The notes below the pieces were generated by a model, which had not been told where the DNA came from, did no database searches, and saw only the letters and a list, made by a program, of their open reading frames with translations. The translations under genes were made by a program, and so were the position numbers. 64,000 nucleotides of DNA, taken from assembly GCA_016287875.1 (NCBI GenBank), contig JAEEXQ010000002.1, positions 24,756-88,755 of the forward strand, written 5' to 3'. Numbering within the stretch: position 1 is the stretch's first letter; each line of letters begins with the position of its first letter. Source of the DNA: Bacteroidales bacterium (GTDB lineage: Bacteria; Bacteroidota; Bacteroidia; Bacteroidales; UBA932). This document shows positions 56,284 through 64,000 of the stretch, in pieces.

Positions 56284-57495
56284 TTAGTCTTTTATCGCCG
56301 CCGCAGCTTCTTCAAGCGCATCGTTCAGATCAGAGATGGCGTCGATGGCTTTCTTGACGTTGGCGGATTTAGGATTATCGACGAAAGCGACTTTGCCGTC
56401 GATGCAGGCCTGGATGGCAGCAAGCGCTGCTGAAAGGGTGCTCTCGAGTTTCTTGGCTTCGTTTTCGTGATGTTTCTTAAGGAATGTAAGGAAGGAATCG
56501 GCCTTGGCGCTCCTGGCTTCGCGATAACCATAGAGGCTGTTCTGGATGGAAAGCAGGTTGTCTTTGAAGTCATTGAAGGATTTCTTGCTGTAGGGGCTCT
56601 CGATATAGCTTTCGTCCTCACCGCTGTAAGCCTGGCCCATCTTGGAAGAGAATACCTCGTTGGCGATGTTGGCGCAGCCTGCGCTAAGCACGGTCTTGGC
56701 AACTTCCTGCCAGGTTGCATAGGTGCTTCCTTTCTCGGAGGCCCCAAGCAGATTCTCGCCGTAGGTCTTGTCAGTTCCGTTCACCGTGCAGTTGAGCTCC
56801 GCTTCTTCCACCGCGGCCTGCTGAGCCTCGGGAGCATTGGGGTTCCAGCTGACATTGAGTTCGTACAGGTGTATCATCAAGTCTTCGGCGACAGCGGCGG
56901 CGAAAATGAGCTCTTCCTTGCCGGTCACGTTCTTTCCCTGGAATTCGGCTGCATCTTCAGCGGCCTGGAGTGCTGCTGCGCTGCGGTTGGCGCCGTCGCG
57001 GAAAAGTATGAATTCGATTCCGTGGAATCCTAGTGCGGAGGCTCCTACAAGGTCGATGGCACCGGCGCCTTCTTCTTTAAGCTGCGCGACAACATCTTTG
57101 TTGGAGAGGTTGATGGCGAGCCTTTTGCGGTCCAGAGGCCAGGAGTCGATGTGGGGATCGATACCGAAGTCGGTGGCGGCTCCGAAGAGGAAGGCTTCGC
57201 TCTGCTCCCAGAGTTTGCGTGCTGCGAGGAAGTCGGAGCAGGCTTTGTCGATGTCGGCCTGGCTGAGGTTTTCGGCATCTCGGAGTGCGGTAAGGTCGTC
57301 GAACAGCACGGTTCCGGCTTCGGCAAGTTGGCCGTAAGTGGCATAGACTACGTCGTCCAGATACTTGCCGGAAGCGGCCTGGATTTCTTTTTCGTACGAA
57401 GAGAGTCCTTCGTCTTTGTTTCCGTCTTTTTCGCAGGCGGTGAATGCAAGTGCGGCGCTGGCCGCTACTGCAAGGAGTTTGATTATCTTTTTCAT
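56284..57495 (-). CDS. Imelysin family lipoprotein
   Basis: FGIDPHIDSWPLDRKRL; GFHGIEFILFRDG (GxHxxE imelysin signature). Confidence 0.9.
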   Translation of the reverse strand: MKKIIKLLAVAASAALAFTACEKDGNKDEGLSSYEKEIQAASGKYLDDVVYATYGQLAEAGTVLFDDLTALRDAENLSQADIDKACSDFLAARKLWEQSEAFLFGAATDFGIDPHIDSWPLDRKRLAINLSNKDVVAQLKEEGAGAIDLVGASALGFHGIEFILFRDGANRSAAALQAAEDAAEFQGKNVTGKEELIFAAAVAEDLMIHLYELNVSWNPNAPEAQQAAVEEAELNCTVNGTDKTYGENLLGASEKGSTYATWQEVAKTVLSAGCANIANEVFSSKMGQAYSGEDESYIESPYSKKSFNDFKDNLLSIQNSLYGYREARSAKADSFLTFLKKHHENEAKKLESTLSAALAAIQACIDGKVAFVDNPKSANVKKAIDAISDLNDALEEAAAAIKD

Positions 57496-57512
57496 GGTAA
57501 TATATTAACTAA

Positions 57513-58793
57513 CTAGTGCTTGAAAAATCCCATATATACTATTCCCAGCGATACGGAGGGCTCGTCGTAATATCCGCTCCCCAGGAAACGCCGCGAATAC
57601 TCGCATTTGACGGCTATTTCCGGAATGGGAATCCAGTTTAGGCCAACAGCCTGGCGTATCTTCTCCGTGTAGGTCGCACTGGTCTGTCCCTTGGCGGGGA
57701 TATATGGATTGTAGGCCTCCGTGCGGCCGAATACATAGAGTTTCTGGCTTTTGTCCTTAAGGTTGAACCAGGGAAGTATGTCATAGCCTGCCTCAAACCC
57801 GAAAGCATAGGCGGCACGTCCCACCGGTTCCTTCGAATAGGGGGAATCGTTCGCGGCCCGTACGGCCTTGGCTTTGCTGATCTCGGCAGAGTCGTCCAGG
57901 GTGGCATAATCCGCATTGCCCCTGACCGTAAGGCGTGAGGAGACATATTCGAAGTCGAAGGAAGCGATAAGTACGGTTCCCCTGCATTTGTCGTATTTGA
58001 GTCCGTCGCCCTTGAGGTCGTTCGGGTAGGTGTTGTGCATCGAATTGCCGAACCATCCGCTCAGGCCAAGGCGGAGATTCCTGAACGACGTGTTGTCTAT
58101 ACGCCCCGCAAATCCATAGGTGTTGGCCACCTTGAATTCATAAGGCGAGACCGCTCCCTTCTTGATGAAATTGTCGGTATTGAACATAAAGGCATCCAGA
58201 CCTGCCACCATCAAGGCTTCATAGTGCCAGTCCCCGGCATCGCCCCAGATGTTTATTCCCGTGTCGTGCCAGGTGGAAGGGAAGATGGTGTACTCTCCCT
58301 CCGGGCGGTACACCGTGAAATAATTCATCGGTTCGTGCGAATTGTTGAGGGCGCCCACGGGCACTACGATATGGCCCACGCGCACGTTCAGGCAGTTGGA
58401 GAAGCTTTTCTGAATCCAGAATTGTTCCAGCGCCACTTCTCCTCCTTTCTCGATTTCCTGCTCGAACTCGCCGGCTTCTTCATATTCCCTCTCTATCGTC
58501 GCACCTGTACCGAGGTGCTCGAATTCTATCTCGCTCTGCATGGTCCATCCTTTGCCGAAATCATATCCTATGGCAAAGGTGGCGTGGGGGATGTCGAAAC
58601 GGCCGTGACCGGGAGCATCTTTGTAATTATCGGGTTTCGCGTAGATATATGGGCTGTCAGTATAAAAATTGCGGGTCATCGCAATTTCCCCATAGCCGCC
58701 TATGGTAAGAGCTTTTCTATCGTGAGTCTGGGCATTCAGGCTTATGCTGCCGAGAAGAATGGCCAGAGCGGCCGTATATATCGAAGATTTCAT
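57513..58793 (-). CDS. Outer-membrane porin-like protein
   Basis: Signal peptide MKSSIYTAALAILLGSISLNAQ; IGGYGEIAMTRNFYTD; C-terminal aromatic beta-strand SLGIVYMGFFKH. Confidence 0.75.
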   Translation of the reverse strand: MKSSIYTAALAILLGSISLNAQTHDRKALTIGGYGEIAMTRNFYTDSPYIYAKPDNYKDAPGHGRFDIPHATFAIGYDFGKGWTMQSEIEFEHLGTGATIEREYEEAGEFEQEIEKGGEVALEQFWIQKSFSNCLNVRVGHIVVPVGALNNSHEPMNYFTVYRPEGEYTIFPSTWHDTGINIWGDAGDWHYEALMVAGLDAFMFNTDNFIKKGAVSPYEFKVANTYGFAGRIDNTSFRNLRLGLSGWFGNSMHNTYPNDLKGDGLKYDKCRGTVLIASFDFEYVSSRLTVRGNADYATLDDSAEISKAKAVRAANDSPYSKEPVGRAAYAFGFEAGYDILPWFNLKDKSQKLYVFGRTEAYNPYIPAKGQTSATYTEKIRQAVGLNWIPIPEIAVKCEYSRRFLGSGYYDEPSVSLGIVYMGFFKH

Positions 58794-58799
58794 TGTCTG

Positions 58800-58872
58800 T
58801 TTACCATTTTGTGGTGCAAAATTAGCTTGCAGTCCGTTATCGGTCAATCGCCAATAATGGTTAAATGGTAAA
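58800..58872. promoter_or_regulatory. Inverted pair TTTACCATTT (58800-58809) / AAATGGTAAA (58863-58872) flanking a minus-strand promoter with -7 TAATTTTG
   Basis: Perfect 10-bp arms, centres 63 bp apart. Confidence 0.6.
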
Positions 58873-58892
58873 TCACAATAAATGATGAGTGG

Positions 58893-60335
58893 CTATTTCT
58901 TGAATATCTTGTAGCCCAGGGCGGCAACCAGCACGCTCATCAGCGGGCTAAGTATGTTGAAGAAGCAATAAGGCAGATAAACCAGCGTCGGAGTGCTGAG
59001 TATGGTCGCCTGCGTCATTCCGCAGGTGTTCCAGGGCACCAGTACGGAGGTTACGGTGGCGGAATCCTCCACCGAACGGCTCAGGAGCCTGTTCTCGTAA
59101 CCGGAATCTTCGTAGATATCCTTGAAGATGTTTGCCGTCAGCATTATGGCCAGGTACTGGTCGCATACGAAGGTATTCAGAGTGGCTCCGGTTCCGACCG
59201 TGGATGCCACCAGCCCGGTGCGGTTGCCGGTGAACTTGCGCATAGCCTTCATCAGGGCATCTATCATTCCGCCGGCCCTCATACAGGCGCCGAAGCACAT
59301 CGCGCAGATGATAAGATAGACGGTATTCAGCATTCCGGTCATCCCTCGGGACATTACCAGTTCGTTCACCTGGGCATTCCCAGTATCCAGGGACACCGTG
59401 TTGTAGATGCTTTCGACCGTGCCCGCCAGCATTATCTTCCAATCGCTGAGAGGGCCCTCGATCCCGTGGGCCAGGGCTGCGCCGCGGCCTATTCCCCGGA
59501 TGATGTCCGGCTGGAAGAGTATGGCGGCGACGGAGGCCATCACTATCGAAAGCGCCAGCACTATAAGGGCGGGAGTCCTGCGGGCTATCAGCACGCCGGT
59601 GACCAGCGGGACCAGCAGCAGCCATGGGCTGATGCGGAATTTCGAAGACAGCACATCCGTGAAGGCGCTCATATCCGCCGGAGTGTCCGGAGCCCCGTTT
59701 AGCCCGATGACGGTAAAGGCGATCAGGGCGATGACGAAGGACGGCACGGTGGTAATCAGCATATACCTTATATGGGTGAAGAGCGGGGTGTTCACTATGG
59801 AAGATGCCAGCACGGTGGTATCCGAGAGGGGAGATATCTTGTCGCCGAAATATGCGCCCGAGATGATTGCACCGGCAATCAGCCCGTCGCTGAAGCCTTC
59901 AGCCTTGCCAATTCCCAGCAGGGCCACGCCTACTGTGGCGATGGTGGTCCAGGAGCTGCCCAGCATAAGGGAAACAGCCGCGCAGATCAGGCAGGCGGCA
60001 GGGAGGAAGAAGGAGGGGGAGAGCACCTTCACTCCATAGCATATCATCGTAGGCACTATCCCGCTCATAGTCCAGGTGCCGGAGATGGCACCGATCAGCA
60101 ACAGTATCACTATCGCCGAGGTAACATTGCCTATGTTGCTCTTGATTCCCTCTTCGAAGGCCGACCAGCGCACCTTGAACAGCCACATCGACAGCCAGAC
60201 GGCTATGCCCGTGGCCAGCAGCAGGGCTACCTGGCTGGCGCCTTGTATGGAGTCGCTGCCGAGAATGCTTACGTTGAACGCCAGCATGGCGATCAGCACG
60301 ACTATTGGAATAAGGGATATGAGGGCCTTTTTCAT
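58893..60335 (-). CDS. nhaC: NhaC-type Na+/H+ antiporter
   Basis: 480 aa; GAYFGDKISPLSDTTVLAS; LMLGSSWTTIATVGVALLGIG. Confidence 0.92.
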   Translation of the reverse strand: MKKALISLIPIVVLIAMLAFNVSILGSDSIQGASQVALLLATGIAVWLSMWLFKVRWSAFEEGIKSNIGNVTSAIVILLLIGAISGTWTMSGIVPTMICYGVKVLSPSFFLPAACLICAAVSLMLGSSWTTIATVGVALLGIGKAEGFSDGLIAGAIISGAYFGDKISPLSDTTVLASSIVNTPLFTHIRYMLITTVPSFVIALIAFTVIGLNGAPDTPADMSAFTDVLSSKFRISPWLLLVPLVTGVLIARRTPALIVLALSIVMASVAAILFQPDIIRGIGRGAALAHGIEGPLSDWKIMLAGTVESIYNTVSLDTGNAQVNELVMSRGMTGMLNTVYLIICAMCFGACMRAGGMIDALMKAMRKFTGNRTGLVASTVGTGATLNTFVCDQYLAIMLTANIFKDIYEDSGYENRLLSRSVEDSATVTSVLVPWNTCGMTQATILSTPTLVYLPYCFFNILSPLMSVLVAALGYKIFKK

Positions 60336-63241
60336 AGCTTGATGACGGCTTTCCCGGTACGTCCGTCAACACAGGCCTTCAAGGGGGAATCCAGTTCTAT
60401 ATGCCGTATGAAAGTTCCTTCTTCCGCAGCGGGGAGCTTTTCCAGCGCTTCGAAATCCAGGAAATCGGCGGCGCGGCTGAACTCGTCCACGTTGATGTAG
60501 CCGGCATTGAAGGAAGTAAGGTTCTGGAAGAAGTGGGAGCCCTGGCTGGGATCCACCCGGAAATCGCTCAGCGAGCACTCCACTATGGCCCTGGCCTCGG
60601 AGATGTCGCTCCATACCACGGGTATGCCGAGGGTGGGGATGCTGGATCCCCAGCGTCCGTAGCCTATCAGGAGATAGCTGCGGCCGGCATCGCGCAGGCG
60701 GGCGTTGAGGTTGCGGACTTCTTCCGCGATCTGGGTGGTGCGCATCTTGTCGAAACTCTCTTTCCTGACATACACTATGTCTTTTATGTCGGGAATCCAG
60801 CCAGTCCCGAGGGCGCAGGAGGAGCGTACCAGCGCTCCGTTTTCGTCGATGGTCTTCCAGTCCACCTCGGTCTTCATGCTGTCGGACGAGATCGGCCGTA
60901 TCTGCAGCAGATGGAAGGTGCGGGATTCGAGGTCGGCCGCGAATTCTATCTCCACGCTGCATTTCATTTCGTCGTCCGCGATCTTCATCAGCTCCCTGAG
61001 TATGTCGGCGAGGGGGAAGGTGTCGTAGCGCAGCACGTGCGCGAAGGTCACTACCTTGGGCCCGACGGCGGAAGGGGAGTCCACCATGCGCTGGTTCTCG
61101 TAGTCGTAGGTGGAAACAACCTTGGAGAACTCCCGGAACTTGCCGCAGTCCACTATGGGAATGCGTTCCAGGTTCACGGCGTCGTCTACCGAGGTCTTGA
61201 ATTTGCCCGGCTGGAGGTTGAGGGCGTACATGGTCTGCTGGGTGTCCCTCATCGCCAGTTCGGGAGTGGATGTCTGGAGCACGTTCCTCGGATAGCAGGG
61301 CGAGAAACGCAGCACCTGGTCCCCGTCCACGACGGATTTGCCCAGGCCGAAGGCTATCTTGGCTATGCCTTCCTCAGGTTTTTCGTATCCTACGGGATAG
61401 AAGTTCACCGAACGGACTACTCCCGAGATGGTAGGGAAGAAGTATCCTCCGTCTTCGCTGCCGCAGATTTCCTGGAGGATGATGCCCATCTTCTCTTCGG
61501 AGATGACGTTGGCAGTTGCGGTGATATAGCCTCTGGAAGAAGCGTAGTACACCGAGGCATAGACGCTCTTGATGGCGTTCGAGAGCAGGCGGAGCTGCTG
61601 GTCCTCGTTCTCGGTGCGGGGAATCATATAGGTGGAGTAGACTCCTGCGAACGGCTGGTAGTAGGAATCTTCCAGTTTCGAAGATGAGCGTACCGCCAGC
61701 GGCTTGTCGATGTGCCGGATGAATATGCGCAGGTAACTCATCAGGTCGGCAGGGAGGGTGGACGAGACGAACTGGGTGAGCAGCTCGCTGTCGGAAAGGT
61801 CGGCGTTGATTACATACTGCAGGCCGTTCTCGAGAATGAAGCGGTCGAAGTATTCGGTGGAAATGACCAGGGTGCGGGGTACCATCACCCGCACGTCCTC
61901 CCAGCGGTCGTAGAGCTTGTGCTTGTAGAGCAGATGGCTCAGGAAGGCGAGTCCGCGGGCCTTTCCTCCGGTGGAACCCTCACCTATGCGGGCGAAACCT
62001 ATGGTGTCGTTGTAGGTGTCGGGGTTGAATCTGGCCACTACGCCCAGGCTCTGGGTGGTGCGGTACTCGTGGATAAGCTTTACGGCGGTGGTGCGCAGCT
62101 CGTCCACATCCTTCGAAGTGATGTTCTTGAGCTTGTTGCCCGCCGAGAAAATACCCCTGGCAAGCAGCCAGCGGGAAATATAGTTCTTGGAACGCAGCAC
62201 CTCCAGCAGGCTGTCCTGCACGGTGGAGATGATGTGTTCGGCGCCTTGCAGGTCGGATGCCCTGGCAACCTGGCGGAGCTTGCTGTCGGTGACAACGAAG
62301 TCGCCGAAGCCGAACTCCCGGCCTATGTATTCGCCAAGTTCGTGGGTGAGGGTCTTGGACCTCTTCATCAGGAAGCCGACCTTCATCTGCTCGGCCACGC
62401 TGCGCATGCTTTCCTGCGAAGACTGCATCAGGATGGGCATCTTTGGCATCTGCTCGCGTATGAGCCTGCATAAGTCGATGCCGGCATCCAGTTTCTCTTC
62501 CGACGACTTGTCGCCCCTGTGGAGCACGAAGCCTATGTCGGAGATGACTCCGAGCATCTGGCCTTTGTAGCGCTCGAACAGGGAAACGGCGTCGTCGTAA
62601 TTGGTTGCCATCAGTATCTTGGGGCGGGCCCTCTTTCGGAAGATCTGCTGCTCTTCGTTGAGGGCATCCTTGAGGGCGGCGACATTCTGCTGGAGAACCA
62701 GCTTGTACAGCAGGGGAAGATAGGTGGAGTAGTATCTCACTGAATCTTCCACCAGCAAAATGCATTGTACACCGCCTTCGAGAATGTCTTCTTCGGCATT
62801 GAGGGAGTCCTCAAGCAGTTTGATGATGGCGATTATAAGGTCGGTCGAACCGCTCCAGCAGAAGGCGTAGTCGATGTTGCTGCGGTCCTGCTCCTGCATC
62901 CTGCGCCAGACCTCCTTCGAATAGGAGGTAAGCAGCACGATGGGAGTTTCGGGCGCGACGGCCTTCATCTTGCCGGAGAAATCGAACACATCGATGGAAC
63001 CGACATTGTACATCGTGATTACAAGGTCGAAACTCTCGCCTTCTTCCACCAGACGGAGCGCGTCCGCGGTGGTCTCCACCCTCACGAACTGGGGCGGATT
63101 GGAAAGGTTCAGCTCGGAATACTCGCGCGAGATGCGCATATCCAGCCTGCCGTCCTCTTCCAGCGAGAAGTTGTCGTAGTTGTTGCACACCAGCAGGATC
63201 CTGCGGATGCGTCGGCTCATCAATGCTACGTTGTCGGCCAT
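60332..63241 (-). CDS. Two receiver-like domains + PPDK_N (PEP/pyruvate-binding ATP-grasp) + uncharacterised C-terminal domain; no phosphohistidine or PEP TIM-barrel domain
   Basis: N-terminal IRRILLVCNNYD... and VQCILLVEDSV...VISDIGF...MKRS; GGKARGLAFLSHLL, PLAVRSSSKLEDSYYQPFAGVYST, FHLLQIRPI; no GGxTSHxAIxAR motif. Confidence 0.85.
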   Translation of the reverse strand: MADNVALMSRRIRRILLVCNNYDNFSLEEDGRLDMRISREYSELNLSNPPQFVRVETTADALRLVEEGESFDLVITMYNVGSIDVFDFSGKMKAVAPETPIVLLTSYSKEVWRRMQEQDRSNIDYAFCWSGSTDLIIAIIKLLEDSLNAEEDILEGGVQCILLVEDSVRYYSTYLPLLYKLVLQQNVAALKDALNEEQQIFRKRARPKILMATNYDDAVSLFERYKGQMLGVISDIGFVLHRGDKSSEEKLDAGIDLCRLIREQMPKMPILMQSSQESMRSVAEQMKVGFLMKRSKTLTHELGEYIGREFGFGDFVVTDSKLRQVARASDLQGAEHIISTVQDSLLEVLRSKNYISRWLLARGIFSAGNKLKNITSKDVDELRTTAVKLIHEYRTTQSLGVVARFNPDTYNDTIGFARIGEGSTGGKARGLAFLSHLLYKHKLYDRWEDVRVMVPRTLVISTEYFDRFILENGLQYVINADLSDSELLTQFVSSTLPADLMSYLRIFIRHIDKPLAVRSSSKLEDSYYQPFAGVYSTYMIPRTENEDQQLRLLSNAIKSVYASVYYASSRGYITATANVISEEKMGIILQEICGSEDGGYFFPTISGVVRSVNFYPVGYEKPEEGIAKIAFGLGKSVVDGDQVLRFSPCYPRNVLQTSTPELAMRDTQQTMYALNLQPGKFKTSVDDAVNLERIPIVDCGKFREFSKVVSTYDYENQRMVDSPSAVGPKVVTFAHVLRYDTFPLADILRELMKIADDEMKCSVEIEFAADLESRTFHLLQIRPISSDSMKTEVDWKTIDENGALVRSSCALGTGWIPDIKDIVYVRKESFDKMRTTQIAEEVRNLNARLRDAGRSYLLIGYGRWGSSIPTLGIPVVWSDISEARAIVECSLSDFRVDPSQGSHFFQNLTSFNAGYINVDEFSRAADFLDFEALEKLPAAEEGTFIRHIELDSPLKACVDGRTGKAVIKL

Positions 63242-63253
63242 CGTGTCCGGTGA

Positions 63254-64000
63254 TTAGACTATACCCTGATCTATCATTGCGTTTGCAACCTTGATGAATC
63301 CGGCAAGGTTCGCACCCTTTACGTAGTTGACGTGCCCGTCAGCTTCGGTGCCGTATTTCAGGCAGGCTGCGTGGATGTCGGACATTATGCGGTGCAGCTG
63401 TGCATCGACTTCTTCGGCGGTCCAGTGCAGACGCATCGAGTTCTGGCTCATCTCTAGTCCGGAAGTGGCCACGCCGCCGGCGTTGGAAGCCTTTCCGGGG
63501 GAGTAGAGTATCCTGGCCTGCTGGAAGACCTCGATAGCCTCGGGGGTGGAGGGCATGTTGGCACCTTCCGCCACGCAGTAGCATCCGCCCTTTACGAGGG
63601 CCTCTGCATCAGCTTTGTCGATTTCGTTCTGGGTGGCGCAGGGGAGTGCGATGTCGCAGGGGATGCCCCAAGGACGCTCTCCGGGATAGTACTTCGCTGA
63701 AGGATACTTCTCCGCGTACTCCTTGATGCGGCCGCGGCGTATGTTCTTGAGCTGCTTGACGTATGCTACCTTCTCCTCGTCGAAGCCGTCGGGATCGTGG
63801 ATGAAGCCGTCGGAGTCGGAGAAGGTGACCACCTTTGCACCGAGGCGCATGGCCTTCTCGGCGGCGTGCTGGGCTACGTTGCCGGAGCCGGAAACGAGCA
63901 CCGTCTGGCCCTCGAAGCTCTTGCCCTGGGTGGCGAGCATCTGCTCTGCGAAGTAGCACAGGCCGTAACCGGTGGCTTCGGGGCGCAGTATGGAGCCGCC
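63254..64000 (-). CDS. gdhA: NADP-type glutamate dehydrogenase (partial, 5' end outside the window)
   Basis: GGSILRPEATGYGLCYFAEQML; VLVSGSGNVAQHAAEKA; PCATQNEID; EGANMPST. Confidence 0.95.
   Translation of the reverse strand, partial: GGSILRPEATGYGLCYFAEQMLATQGKSFEGQTVLVSGSGNVAQHAAEKAMRLGAKVVTFSDSDGFIHDPDGFDEEKVAYVKQLKNIRRGRIKEYAEKYPSAKYYPGERPWGIPCDIALPCATQNEIDKADAEALVKGGCYCVAEGANMPSTPEAIEVFQQARILYSPGKASNAGGVATSGLEMSQNSMRLHWTAEEVDAQLHRIMSDIHAACLKYGTEADGHVNYVKGANLAGFIKVANAMIDQGIV

Noticed and set aside
1-64000. CRISPR array, transposon, integron or prophage
   Set aside because: No regularly spaced repeats, transposase, integrase or phage structural genes were recognised.

Overview
The window looks like a chromosomal segment of a GC-rich member of the order Bacteroidales. 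Evidence: TAnnTTTG-type -7 promoter boxes, a Mfa/Fim-type fimbrillin operon, TIGR02757, DUF4831, DUF1573 and imelysin families, and NrdD/NrdG. It is gene-dense, with about 50 CDS, two tRNAs (Arg-CCG and Gly-CCC), several intrinsic terminators, and no CRISPR array, transposase or prophage that I could see. Main blocks: (i) a minus-strand gene chain POT transporter / TIGR02757 / zeta-toxin-like kinase / TldD / PmbA / SlyD / glycosyltransferase; (ii) lipid A acyltransferase, PepD, nrdDG; (iii) rpsF-rpsR-rplI; (iv) parE with an acyltransferase and acyl-CoA ligase; (v) mtnN divergent from an HTH-only LysR-like protein; (vi) PFOR-fabD; (vii) M16 protease; (viii) secA-bactofilin; (ix) ssb overlapping a fimbrial operon; (x) tgt-lptG/F-dut-murF; (xi) hpt-adk; (xii) porin / imelysin / di-heme oxidoreductase / CcsBA-type cytochrome maturation; (xiii) gdhA / receiver-receiver-PPDK ATP-grasp protein / nhaC. 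Best leads for something undescribed: the receiver/ATP-grasp protein with no phosphohistidine domain (60332-63241); an orphan promoter-to-terminator unit that may be a small RNA (about 31382-31457); a set of genes whose -7 box ends 4-6 nt before the ATG, implying leaderless mRNAs; a tRNA-Arg whose CCA end lies 3 nt from a start codon; and a zeta-like kinase embedded with TldD/PmbA. All family calls come from reading the translations; no database search was run.
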